Of a stretch of 64,000 nt of DNA, positions 45,375-58,200 are shown in pieces. A program made the translations under genes and the position numbers. This DNA is from Anseranas semipalmata (taxonomy: Eukaryota > Chordata > Aves > Anseriformes > Anseranatidae), in assembly GCA_013399115.1 (NCBI GenBank), contig VXAA01003830.1, positions 132,720 through 196,719 of the forward strand. Direction: 5' to 3'. The notes beneath the pieces are model-generated. The model made no database searches. It was not told the origin of the DNA and saw nothing but the letters and a program-made list of their open reading frames with translations. The first letter of the stretch is position 1; each line of letters starts with the position of its first letter.

Positions 45375-48300
45375 GTAAGTCTTTCCATTGAAGTCAGTCA
45401 GAACATGTACCTCTCCCCGCCATGGCATGATGGCAAATTGTGATGGGGATGGATAGGAGGAGAAATCTCATGCTCTGATCTCCAAGTGCTCAGGGGACTC
45501 TGAAACAGTTAAGTACAAATAGTGAATATTGTTAACTCAGGCAACTTGTCTTAAGTGATCTTTGGATTTCTTGTTAAATGAAGAAAATTGTTAAATATCT
45601 ATTTGCAGAAAGTTAGACATATTGCCACCTCTTTCACAGGTGGAAAAAAAAAAAAAAAAAGCTTCTCCGAAGAGAGAAACATATTAATTCATACAGTTAC
45701 GGCCATTTCCGTCAAAGGAGTTGATATTCCGAGTCACAGCACAGTCCCACATGTTGACCTTAAATGCTGCCTTTCTGTGCAGGGGCCAGTCCTGCCAGAT
45801 GCTCAGTGACCCTGAATGATGCTGAAAGCTGAAGACATGTCATCTTTCCTGATGTTCAGCACCTTCCTCAGCACAGGCTTTCGTTTTAGCTTTCGTCAAA
45901 AGTAACCAGAACTATTGACTAGCCATTATATATTTTCTTACCTAATTAATAGAAAGGTTTGGTCTGCAATAGAATTGAAACTAGCACAGCTGATATAACA
46001 ACAGTTCTGTGTTGCAATAAAAATGAGGACTATTGTAAATACAACAGTATATTAATGGGGGTTTTTATGATATTCATTTCAACTGCTCCATCTTAAAAGA
46101 AGTATTTCCACTGTTAGTTAGATACAGGAAGTAAATTTTTCCAAGTCACTTACACCTTTATTCCGATGAACCACATCCCTATATGTTCGCAACCATAGGG
46201 ACTGACTTTTATTTGTGAAGAAGAAAGCTTCTTCACAATGTTCTGGCATTTAAAACTATTCCAAGGCCCTTTAATACAGAAAAGGGGCTATGCAGTACTA
46301 CTAAGTATTCCAGCCATAACTTTTAAGCACGGGGAGCCCTTGCATGGAGTTGCATATTTAAATATGTCTTAAATACATTGCTAGTAGGTTCCAGTTAAGG
46401 CATATGAGGAGTGTAGCATAGGCACACCATAATATTCCTAACGTGTCTTAAGCTTACCAAGAAGAACTTCTCTCAGCATTTACTTGTTAGCTTAACTAGT
46501 GTAAAAGGCAAACACCAATATGTACGTAGAGTTAACACATATAATAATATGACAAGGCTAGGAAAAAAATGTGTATTCTGACTCCATGCTAGGTAAAAAG
46601 AAGTACAAAATCCTAATGAAGATAAAATTTTCACGTTTAAACAAACTGAGAACATTGGGTAGGAGTTTAAGGATTACCTTGATTTAGCAGAATTCAGTTA
46701 AATTACACCTTCCATCTTCACTTCCTGTTAATGATTATAATCTTCAACAAAATAAGACAAAAAATACACCTTTTATGCCTGATGGAGATGATAATAAGGT
46801 TGCTTAAGTAGTACTGTTGTAACATTGTGTATGTAAGACTAAAATTTTCAGATGCCTTATCAGCTTAACATCCTAAACCTGTTTTCAATTCTCATTCAGG
46901 TGTTCAGAAAACTCTTAATAAGCTAGGCACCTGTATTAATGGACTTAGATACTGATCTTTTGTTTTAGCAAGATGCACATAATTTCACTGAGGGAAGGTT
47001 TTGTCATCTTTGATGTGAAGACGGAATATATGGATGCCACATATATATGGCCATAGATGCCTGTAACAAAATGGTGAAGAAACAAGAAAAGTCATCTTCT
47101 TCAGTTCAGGAATTTCCTGTTCTGAGGCAAACACTGCAGAAATCTCTGAGTTCCACTGGCTCTTCTCTGTTCACCACATTTCTCAGAAAGGGGAGAGGCA
47201 AGGCTGGTTTTACTTCTTTTGTACTTACAGCTAACATTACATATTACGACAAAGCATTTTTCTAAAGTTCATCTCCTAGCCTCCTTTAACAATTGATTTC
47301 AACGTGTTGTTTAGGCTCCTATTAAAACAAATAAGTTACTTTCTCTCTTCTTCTCAACTGTATGGGCTCTCTGTTGTTCCCCAGCTTTCTTCAGTGTCTG
47401 CAGAGGAAGACTGAGCAGTAAACTTTGACTAAACCTCTAAAAGAGCAAGAGTAAGTTAGATGGATTGCAACCCCAGAACCTGAGGAGCAGAGGTGAAGAA
47501 GGTCTGCTGACATAAGAGCTTATAGAGATGTTCTCTGGGAAGAGCAAGGAGGCTTTTCCAGTAAGAGGAAAGGCAGCTTTTTGTTCCCTCCACATTGAAA
47601 ATGTTTTTGACATATCTTGAAGAATTAATTTTTTTAAGTAGTTTTGAAACACTTATTTTAGGATTAATGTAAGAGTACTGCCTCAGTAAAATCAGATCAT
47701 TCTTGTTTTATTTGACCTTTAAAATGTTTTTTATATTTTTTGTATAATTTGTATATATTATATATATGTATTTCTATATTTTATAAATATATGTATACAT
47801 TTATATATTTCTAAAGACTATGAATTTTGTTCCAAAAATGATCTTTTGAAACACAAAACTGAAACATACCCAGGCATTGTTGGCCACCTCAAAATGCTTT
47901 TTCCCTTTTCATCTTTTTATTTTTTCTAACAAACTGTAGTAAAAAAGCCACATTTGTAAACATTTTGCCTTAAACCACATAGTCATTTTCCACTGGGGAA
48001 AGATTTTGATCTTAACTGGAAAGACATGCAAGTCCAATGGACACTGGGAGTTGAGGGAGAAGGTACAGGTTAGCCTGTGGTGCTCGCTTGGCCGGTTCTA
48101 CAAAATAATGCAATTAACAGTATTGCACCAGAATAGGATGATTTCCTATTTTTTAAAAAGAGCAGGTGTACAAGGAAACTCGTCCCTGTCCTTCCAGGAG
48201 ACTCATGTGCTGCCACTTGGAGAAGAAGTGGGGTGGGAGGTCATGAGAAAAATAGTTTTCAAATCAGACTGGAAATAAATGCCACAAGGAAGTCCCTGAG

Positions 48301-49400
48301 AAACAAGCCTTTGGTGTCATCCAAGAACCCTGGTAGGACTGGCGAGTTACAAAGTGATGATGCTTCAGAGAGAGCACTGCCCCAGACTCCAGTTCAAAAA
48401 TCCAGCAAAGAAATGAAGGACTTGGGCCAGAAGGCTGGAAGGATACAATCCAATGTGGAACAATAACTTGTTCAAGCACAGATCAGCCCTAAAAATTAAG
48501 AAAGCTAAAGTTTTACATAATTAAAGGTGTGGCTGCTCCAGAAAAGTACATGAGCCCAGGGGGATTAAGACTGGCCTAGACCAAAAAGGGTTACCTGGTG
48601 ATAAATAACTCTTAGAAATGGTAATTATGTTATGCCCTAATGTTATTTACTGCCTAATATTGTTCACTGTGACTCCTTTAATTAATCTACCTGACATTCT
48701 CACTAACTCATTCCTTTTATCCTTTGCAAAGATTAAAGGTCCTTTTTATCTTATTGCTTTAATGTTCATTCTTGGGTGAATCCACCATGAAATTGAATGC
48801 ATTTTGAGTACCTGTGGCACTCACTTTTGGGGTTCACAGCAAGCTTACTGCCCCTTCTAATATTATTGCAAGTTCTTGACGTTCCTAATCACTCTGAAAT
48901 CACTGTGAAAGTTTATCTGAGACAGGAAAGAAGTTCTAAAGTACTGCATTTCTCAGTTTACACAATCCCTCAGAGCAAGTTCAGAGTCACTCACAGGTTA
49001 ACATAAGAGCCCTGCACACTTTTCAAAAAAGTTTTCTCACTAGCCTCTCCAGTCACTTTGAGAAGCTATCTAGCTAAATTGCTTTGTAACTTTCCTTTGC
49101 TGGTTTGCCCAAATAACTCACAAACACGCCACATTATTATTTCCCAAAACTGGTTTTACTCTCTTAGGATATCTTTGAACTGCTTTCAATTATTCTGACT
49201 GGTCAAGCTCTCCAATGAAAATGCTGCAGTTCCCTGTAGCAGATCCCCCTGATGACTTAGGCAAGAAATAAATATAATTATTTCACCTTATGGTAAATTA
49301 CGCATGATCAGCTCTGTGCTGCAAAGCATCATCTTATGGCGCTGTACAATTGTGGTGGTTAGTTCACCAGCTACGTTTTATCCTCTAACATGTACTCCAG
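45375..49400. other. Non-coding DNA, nothing recognised
   Basis: It holds a poly(A) run at 45644-45660 and a TATA-rich stretch at about 47740-47812. Frames up to 90 codons (48006-48278, 48233-48466) have no recognised domain. A stretch around 48620-48790 with ATTAATC and TTTGCAAAGATTAAAGG motifs could be conserved non-coding DNA, but nothing decisive is visible. Confidence 0.5.
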
Positions 49401-52400
49401 GGCAGATTAAACAAACAACATGTTTACAAACAGTTTAATGATGAATAGTTATGACACACACAACTGCTTCGTTTCCCTCTGCATATACAAAGGAGCTCAC
49501 TTCCCATTTTCTCTATACAGATGGCACCCGCAGATTCCTCTTCAGATCCCTTTCAGCGAGTGACCCTGCAGCAACAGAAACCCTTGTCTCACTGATGAGC
49601 ATCTGCTGGCGAGAGCTCAGCAAGGGTGGCACAGCAGCCGGGTCCGGCACTGCCCATCTCACTCGAGAATGTCACATCTACCTACAGCATCTTCTCTGCA
49701 GGTTACAGCACAAGTGCCCAGGACTGTTTACACAGGAATATTTTCAGGCAGTAGCCCTCCAAGCTTAGTGCCAAGCTGAAGAGAGCATCTAGGCCCATTT
49801 CTCTGCTTCTGCCTCTCATGGTCCCTCTTTCTGCAGCCCTGGCAGATGTCTTTGATCCTGCCATAATCCAAAGAATAACCTTCATTTCTCCAATCATTTT
49901 ATTGTCATTTCCCTCCTGTTCACCTGTAATATTATTTTATATGTGTGTGGTATTTTAACTATTTAAAACCATATATAATAAGAATTTCTCAATGGTTTCT
50001 TCACCAAATGTGATGGTGAGCCAGACTGTTGCTCATTCCTTTGCCTGGCTTGCCTAGCAACATTGTCTTGTGCTTTGATTTCCAAGCTCTTGGCAGAGAT
50101 ATCTTTTTGTTCTGAGTTAATATAGCACTGGGTGCAAAGGGAGATCTTGCCCAGGGGCAGAATGGTTAGACCTATATTCACTGGAATTACAACGAACATG
50201 AATAATAATAATAATAATAGCAACATTTCTTCAAGGATACCACACATGGGGAGTGAGAATGTGGCCAAAGAATGAATGTTATTGAATTTCCGATGAAATA
50301 CTGAGATGCTTCAGTGAAAAAAATACTGTTTAAAGGTGATAGTTCTTGCTCAATTTCTCTTTCATCAGACGTACTGAAAATTCATATTCAGTCTAAATTT
50401 ATATTTTGTGATTATTTTGCCATTCCTGCTGGATTTTTGTACAATAAGTCTTCAGTTAAACTGAATTCTTTAACTCACCTTAATGATAATATTACTATTA
50501 CATGTTATCAAATTGTCGAACTAAAACACACAGAGACACTCAGGATTTTGATGTAAAGCTGCAACTGTTCGAAAATGTGCAGTTATTGTCATCTTTGGAG
50601 CATATTTTGTGATTATCATCCTGCTGGGCACTTAGGTATCTGTTTTCTGTATTACACATTTAAAATATATAAAGCAGAATGAAATTCACAAAAGATAGAT
50701 ATCAAGCCACTTGTACGACATTACAACTCTACATGACTACCGCTATAATAATACCCAATACCCTAGGCTATGAGTAGTAATAATTATACTAAGCCTAGCA
50801 TAGATTCTCACTAAAGTGATGATCTCTGTTCTGATGCCTACTGATATTAAATACCAATAAAAGTTGGGCCCTTGTTGGGAGATACTAATCAAACATATGT
50901 TCTGCCAATCTGATCTATCTCTACTATTATCACGTAATGATACTCTACAAGGCACAGAGAGCAGCACACAGCTTGATTCATTTCCCATTATCAGGTAATA
51001 CACAAACTGTGCTGACTATTGTGTGAAATTTCTGTGGATGAAAAGGGAAAAAAAGAAGTACGGTAGTGTTAGAAAAAGAGAAGGAATAAATAGGACAAAT
51101 GCCTGCCTGCCAGGGTTAGGATTGTGGACCTACATCCTCTAGCTGATGAAAGACTGAGAGTGTTATGGTTATAATATATTTTATTGCTTTGCTGACTGTT
51201 GCTATGTAGGATGACTTGTGACAAGGTAAAGGTGATAAATATAAAAGGCAGCTGTGTAGCAGAGCTATATTGCACTGATGTTTACTTATGTTTTCATAAG
51301 GCAACAGAATAAAACCTGAACAATTTGCAACCAATTTGAAATCAGAAGCATAAGGTTAACCTTAAAGGATAAATTGAGCTGTTTCACTAAAGTATCCATC
51401 TCTCATTGATCCCAGCTTTTTTTTGTTTGTTTGTTTTGTTTTTGTTTTTGTTTTTTTGGTTTTTTTTTTTGCTTTTGCTTCCTATCACTCTCTTACTCCA
51501 ACTGTACTTAAGTGACCTGGCTGCAGGCAGGAACAGCTGCAAACGTAGAAGCAGCAGGGCTAATGTGGAATGAGGAGCAGTGTCACTGGGTGCCCTCTCA
51601 CCCACATGGACATTAGTAAGAGGAAAAAGGTGAAAAATACCTGTGTACAAAAAAAAAGGGAAAAATAAAAATTACCTCTGCCTTACAAGATAACACAGAC
51701 CTTACTGAGACCTCTCAGAAATATTAGCCCAACCAAAGAGTGTGTGGCAGCATAGCTAGAAATAATTCTGAATAGAAATAATTCTGAAATAATAGAGATG
51801 TTAATAACCTTTTCTAGTTCTACATTGCATTTCATCCAATAACATCAACAAAATAACATTATTCAAGTCAGTGTTCTGGTAGGCTATACAAAGATGTTTC
51901 TCATTTTCTGTTTTGTTCCCTTGGAAAGAATAAATAGCACTACTATTATTTTTAGAGTTTCAGTCCAATGTTACTCTACATCACTTGGAGACTTTGTCAA
52001 TTTTTGCAGTACTACTCATTATCTTTACTAATGAAGACATTTTAGAAATTAGAACAGCCAGACACTGTAAACAGCTATAGTCTTGAAAAGTAGAATTAAA
52101 AACTGTCCTATTTCATGGCTACAGCTCCTCCTGGGGCCATAGATGCTTGTCTTAGTTTCTGTGTTTTATACAGAAGAAGAGATTAAAGACGCTAAGCCAG
52201 ACAGAAAACAGCAGTTGCAGCAAGCCTGGACAAAAAGGATGAGGGACAAAACAAGCCTGGGCAAACTCTCAGCCCCTATCAGCACCCATTCAGCAACTCT
52301 GGGCAAAGAGTCAGAGATATGGCAGCCTTTCTGTGCAGAACTTGTACTGTCTAACTTCGGCTGTCTAAAATTTCTGCATCTAGTCTGAATCAGGCATCCA

Positions 52401-53954
52401 TGTTACAGCTACAGCTGGTGGAAGGGAACAGGCACCTGCAGGATATGATTCACCATGTTTGATGACCCATGTACCAAAACGGCTCTTCCACAGCATCATT
52501 CATGTTTTTTCTCCTTTTTTTTTCTCTCTCTCTCTTTTTTTTTTTCCTATGTATACTATCGTGTATATTTAAATAATATATAGGTCTGTGTGCAGAACTT
52601 GTTAATCATTCTAGGTGCCCAGTTTTGAGGGAGAACAAGCATTCTTGGCACAACTGATCAGAGGTATGTCATATCCTGAGGTTAACATTACATTCAGTGT
52701 TATGTTTATTTGCGATAAGCAATGGGGTGCCAAACACCTGATCCAGGCAGGTGGACTTTGTCTTAAGGTCCCCTCAAGAACTAGGGAAGGAAAATTGGAG
52801 TACAATTTCCCTGTGGCATCTGCACTCTGCAAGAGACTCTGTTGCAGTTGTGTGCAGAGAAGGAGCAAACTCAACATTAACCTTCTTGTGCCCACCTGTG
52901 CTCCCATACTGAAAATAATCTCTACATAGTTGGATAAGAAAGAAAGATGAAATTTCAAAAATTACCAAAACTCAAGCATTGCTTAAAATAATATTTAAAT
53001 ATTTGTTTGAACTCACATTCACACACTGAATGCCCCTTCATTGCAAATGAAAATGCTTATCCTCCCCCTCAAATAGTTTTCAATGAAATTGGATTCTCTT
53101 TGTTGAAAATAGAATGCTGGAAAATATTTGTTTTTAATACTGGAAACCCAGTTTTGAAAAATATAATTAATATTTGAAAAATGACTGTTTTTCTGTTTTC
53201 ATTTATGGAAAATGTCAGTGTAAATGATAAATTAAAAACAACCCTTTTTTTTTTTTCCTCCTTTCCCAACTTTCTCATGAAAAGAAAATGGTATTTCCTT
53301 CAACTCTACTGGCAACAGAAATGTCAATACAGAAAGCCTTCAGGCATCAGACTAGGTTTCTCTTCAAACAAACGAGGTTAATAAGCTTATTGAGAATCAT
53401 CAGGAGTTCACAAGTCTGAAGGAACCTCAGATCCATCTGCTGGACTATTTGCTTGATGATTCACAGGAGGGTGAAAGGTTGAATTACCTTCCTTCAAGAC
53501 AATAGATAGTGCTTTCCAAGCCTCTGTGTATCAAAGTGATTGATCCCTCCTACAACCAGATTCTGCAACTAGCTTCCTAAACATTAGAAATTCCCTGGAG
53601 GATGAGGATGTAATCTGAATGTGCAGAAGGTTTCACTTGTCTGATGGTCAGAAATCTTTTTATTGGTAGTAAATAAAACAAGACACCAGCATCAAGAGGT
53701 TTTGAAAATATGTCATCAAAACACTTTTGTTGAAAAGTAATACTAAGCGATATACCATATTACAAGAGAGGCGGGAACTTCTTCTTTTCTCCCCTTTATT
53801 AAGAAATTTGCTTTTCAAAATATATTTTTTTAAAAAGTAATAATTATAATTACATACGGTAATGATAAAATAACCTTATGGGAAGGAAATGGTAAAATAA
53901 ATGATCTTCAGAGCACCCTGTGAGCTACAAAGTTGTTGCTTTGACATTTTGTAG
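49401..53954. other. Non-coding DNA with simple repeats
   Basis: The 105-codon frame at 49451-49768 lies in a GC-richer patch and shows no domain. Simple repeats are an AAT run (50201-50219), a T/GTTT-rich tract (about 51417-51476), a 16-bp tandem duplication (51758-51788) and CT/T-rich sequence (about 52500-52546). Overlapping frames of about 100 codons on both strands at 52611-52958 are probably composition effects. Confidence 0.55.
51758..51788. repeat. 16-bp tandem duplication
   Basis: AGAAATAATTCTGAAT is directly repeated, with the second copy diverging only at its last base. It is a recent local duplication. Confidence 0.9.
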
Positions 53955-54001
53955 GTGGGAAAATGTTTTACATAACCACGTTCACACTAACTGGAAGTGT
54001 G
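53955..54001 (+). other. Short exon-like segment (47 nt)
   Basis: An acceptor-like TTGCTTTGACATTTTGTAG precedes 47 nt ending at a near-consensus donor (TGTG|GTAAGTGA). One frame is open as 1 nt + 15 codons (WENVLHNHVHTNWKC) + 1 nt. It is short, and a decoy is as likely as not. Confidence 0.12.
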
Positions 54002-54110
54002 GTAAGTGACATCACATTTGAAAAATTATGGAATTAGTAGTAGATGTAAATGTAGAAAAAGATATGGTCGATTCTGACTAAAAGTGTCACTGCTTGGCTG
54101 AGCATGGCTA

Positions 54111-54165
54111 AATGGTTTGCCTGACACTATGCAGCCAGTTCTAAAGCCTGGATCAAAATTATAGA
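54111..54165 (-). repeat. Possible MIR/L2-like relic
   Basis: The order GGTTTGCCTGACACTATGCAGCCAGT, then AAAGCCTGGATCAAA, recalls the reverse complement of a MIR-type core ('aacttgcccaaggtcacacagccagt ... gccgggattcgaa'). Only about 55 bp are alignable by eye, so this is tentative. Confidence 0.35.
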
Positions 54166-54600
54166 ATTTTAGCAAAACTCCACTGAATGTTTGGATTCAT
54201 TATTTATATATATATATATTTAAATATGTAACTGCTTACAAATAGCTTAATTCTGACCTTATGAAACATATTAATCATATCTTTTCTCACATTGCTGTGT
54301 GGATACAATGCTTTACATGCAATAGAAATATGGTAGTATTGCCAAGTAAGTTACTTGGTTATAGCTAGATCACAGCTGTATTTGAAACAGTTTCCTATTT
54401 CCTTTTTTTTTTTCCTTAGCTGTATTTTTAAGTCACTCTCCTTTAAATAAAAACCTCAGTCTTTGTCTTAAATTGCAGTGTAAAGCTGCTGTGCTAATCA
54501 ATTAATAGCATTTGTGAGCATCAGGCAAATTGTTTTTGTTACACTGATCTTTATCATGATCATAGTTCTGTATGTGTACCTGATTATTATCAACCTGCAG

Positions 54601-55222
54601 GACTTGTCTGTGCAGAGACCGGGATGATATACTGTCGATCCTTACCAGACTGCAGTAACGAAGACTTAAATGAAAGCTGTGAGCGCTGCTGGAGCAGCAC
54701 GCTACGGAAGAGAGAGCAGCTCAAATGTCACACTGAGATTCCTCTATGTAATCTTAAATACTCAAGAGACTTGGGAGACTATCTTATGTATCTGCACAAA
54801 CTGACACAGTGAAAATCTCAGCAAACAGTAATTTTCTGGATTTACTGCATGACAGGACCATCAGGTGGTAAGTTAAATAATGCAAGGCACAGAAATTGAG
54901 TAACAATCTTCCTATGAGCCTGCTCATCACAGACATATGAGCAGCTGGTTCCCACCACAGTTCCTATTTGCTTCTAAGCCTCCCCAGCTGGGATAAGTGA
55001 AAGCCTTATCACGACCACTGGTGATCTGACAGGCTGTGAGCTAGCCCCTGTGTGGCAGGGGTGAGCAGGAGCTGCCTTGGGAGGCACTGGCAGCAGGCAG
55101 CGCGGCTCTTGCTCCAATTCTACATCGTAGGGTACTCTGACTGCTCGCCTTGCATCCACATGGAGAACGAGGCAAGATTGTGCTGGCGTCTCTCGCATGA
55201 ATAAAGGTTAACATATAATGCT
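54601..55222 (+). other. Possible terminal exon with AATAAA signal
   Basis: After CTGCAG at 54595-54600 the sequence becomes more balanced and gains CpGs (GACCGGG, GTCGATCC, GAGCGCTG, CACGCTACGG). One frame is open from 54603 to a stop at 54812. The predicted peptide begins LVCAETGMIYCRSLPDCS and includes ESCERCWSS, with several cysteines. A second CpG-containing patch follows (55020-55190), then AATAAA at 55200-55205. The acceptor has a poor pyrimidine tract. It could be the last exon of a coding or long non-coding transcript, or unrelated features lying close together. No family is recognised. Confidence 0.18.
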
Positions 55223-58200
55223 TGAGCCTGTGATCTTTCTTAGGGCACTGCAGCTTTTCACAAGGAAGGTGAAGGGAAGCTCATCAAAGATAAATGATCA
55301 AATAGTCTGGGACTGAGACTGTCTCTATCAAAGTTGGTGGTGATGTTCCCATATGCCACACCATAAGAAATGCCTTGAATATTGAGGAAGACAGTCATGA
55401 GCTTGGGCATGTCAAGGGACACGCTTGCAAGTGCTCAGCACCTTCAGTTAAGGCTGAGCTTCTAAATGCGACCAGCTCATAGTGAGGTGCCCCAGTGCAG
55501 ATACACATGATCAGTGCCACCATTTAATTTTGGGTGCTGAATTCTTACAAAAGCAAGAGGTTTACCATGTGCAAGAATGTTTAAAAAAAAAAAAAAAACA
55601 AAACACTTTTCTGGTAGACTATAATTCCAAGCATAGACAGAGGAATGACTTACTATGGAGAAAAGAAGGATGTCTGCACAAGTACAATTCATCTTTTGAG
55701 AATTATTTATATATTCCAAGATAGCCTTGTGGAAGAAAAAAAGAAAGCAAAGAGAGAAGTGCAGTAAGTAGAACAGTTTCTGTATAACAGAGAGTCAGAC
55801 ATATCTACTTATTGAACATGTTGGTAGAATGTATAGATGAGATGTTCAAAATGCCACAAAAAGACCAGTTCAGCAGCTCCACTACATAAAGATGCTCAGT
55901 AACGTGCCTGGTAGACAATCAATGGAGATCTGCTAAGGCCCTGTCTCAGCAGTTAGTTAATGCTTCTGTAATCACAGCTTGAACGAAGCTCACCTCCAGA
56001 CCTTGCTGGATGTACTCAGCACCTAACAGGATCCCTATACACGTAAGAGATGTAGATATGCCAGTGTACAAACGGTCAAGGAGCAGACCCCTGTTATTTC
56101 ATGTTAGTTGCAGAAATACTGCGGTGTTCAAAAAATTGAGGATTGGACCCAAAGAATTTTTATTATTATTATTTTAAATTATACCAAGTGGAATATTCTG
56201 TGTGGCTGAACTAAATAATCCAGAGACTTTCAGATGAAAATGCATCACTGACAGGCTTCTGTGGCATGACAGATATATGCGGCCATGCGTGTGTGCATGC
56301 ACAAGGGAATGTTAAATTGTTTTATACCAGTGAATATTTAAACAGGAAACATGAGTAACAGATATTACAACTAATAAACTAATCAGTTTAGATCTGTGTT
56401 TTTCAAACAAAACATTATATTTCTCAACCAGCCATAACCTGATGCAGTGTCTCATCAAAAGCACTGAGTAAAGTATTGGGCTTTTTTTTCATGATAATAT
56501 TGGTATAATTTATGTCCCCATAACAAAAAAGTTAGAAGCTTGTTCATCAAGCAGATTGTGTCTGGGTGATATTTTATGCTAATCAGTTAGAATTCTAAGT
56601 TTGATTTACTTGATTGATAATATAAAAGGAGTAACAGTGAAAGAGAAATACATTTTTAATATACTGCTCTGCAGTCTCTGCAGTAAACCAGTAGATGAAC
56701 TATGAAATTTATTTTTTAGATTTCATTAGGATTGTATTAAAATGTATGAAAGATTATTACCCATATAGGTAAAATAAAAAAGGATCTGTCTATTGTGACA
56801 ATTACAGTTTTTTAAAAACCCTTTGGGGTTGGAATTTGTTGGCAGGTTGGAAAGGCTGGTTCGACTCAGACTCAAACTACGGTACATGCAATAATTTATA
56901 GCATTTGAATGGTAAAACAGTATTCCAGTATTTAAATTAGTCTTTAATAGATGACATGAATCATTTTCATACTCATGCTTTTGCACATTGGGCTTCACTG
57001 TTAGAAATACAATGTTCTTGGTGACATTGTTTAAGGGTCTAATCTTATATTGCTGCTTCAATAAGTTTCCAAGGGCTGCAGAAAATGAGATGGGGTACAC
57101 TGAACAAACTAATGCAAAAAACTTATTACAAATAAAGCATTGTTCAGCTGCTTAGATAACTCTTTTGGAAGAACAAAATTTTGAGTTACATTTCTATTGC
57201 TACAGCAGTATTCTAAAAATTATTTTTAATGAAAAGTTAAAGAAGAAAATGACAAATTGTATCCACATACAAGTTTGTGACTTCTTGCAAAACAGTAACT
57301 TTGAACCATGACTGTAATGTGATAAAGTATAATGTAAATTTAATGGCTTTCAAGACACAAGCTATTGAATAACATACAAACCTGGTAAATCCATTTGAAA
57401 AATCAGTTGCTAGGCTCCTACATCTTGCTACACTTGCAGAAACTGCAACTTTAATTTCCAGCACCCCCAGTTGGGATTCAGAACTACAGCAAAAAACAAT
57501 GACTTTCTTTAAGGTTTTACATACCAGTCTGGAGAGTCACTACTCCAGGAGATTGCCAATATATACAGAGACAAATACATGCAAGGAAAGCCACATGGAG
57601 GGAGGGATGAAGGGCTGTCTCATCACTGTTAACCTATTGTACCTCAGTCTGCAGCCAGCCAGCTGCCATGGCAGGGCTGTGAGACAGCTTTGCCTGAGTC
57701 ATTCCCCAGCCACTGGCTGGACCAGGACTGAACTGAAGGAGGGTAAAAAATATAGTGTGTAGGAAAAGGAGTAAAACTGTCTTCACTGAGATGCAATGAA
57801 GGGTGCCGAGTGGACACTTGCAGAATATTTTATCATTCTGAGCAAAATGCAGGCTGACTACCAGTTGCAATAAAGCCGCACAGGATACCTGCCTCACCAA
57901 CTTTACTCCCACTTAGTTATTTCACAACTCCCATGGACAAACACTGAGTTTCCTCAGCAACAGCAACTATTTTCCTGCCTACTCAGCTGAAATGTTTGTG
58001 CATTTTTAAGAGTTTGGACTTGCTGATGAAGATTCAAGAGCTTCTATTGAAATCCATGAAAGAAACAATGATCATTCCATGATAAACCAATAGTGTTTTT
58101 CTTGGCTGGTCTGACAAAGGTGAATCCCTCAGCACACATTTCTTCCATGTAGATACATGGTTTGACCGAGCAGAACAGGGGCACCCCCTCCTCTCCTGCG

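Noticed and set aside
48006..48466. Two overlapping + frames (90 and 77 codons) with gag-like or polar composition
   Set aside because: No zinc knuckle, protease or other retroviral landmark is present, and the frames overlap out of register. Treated as chance.
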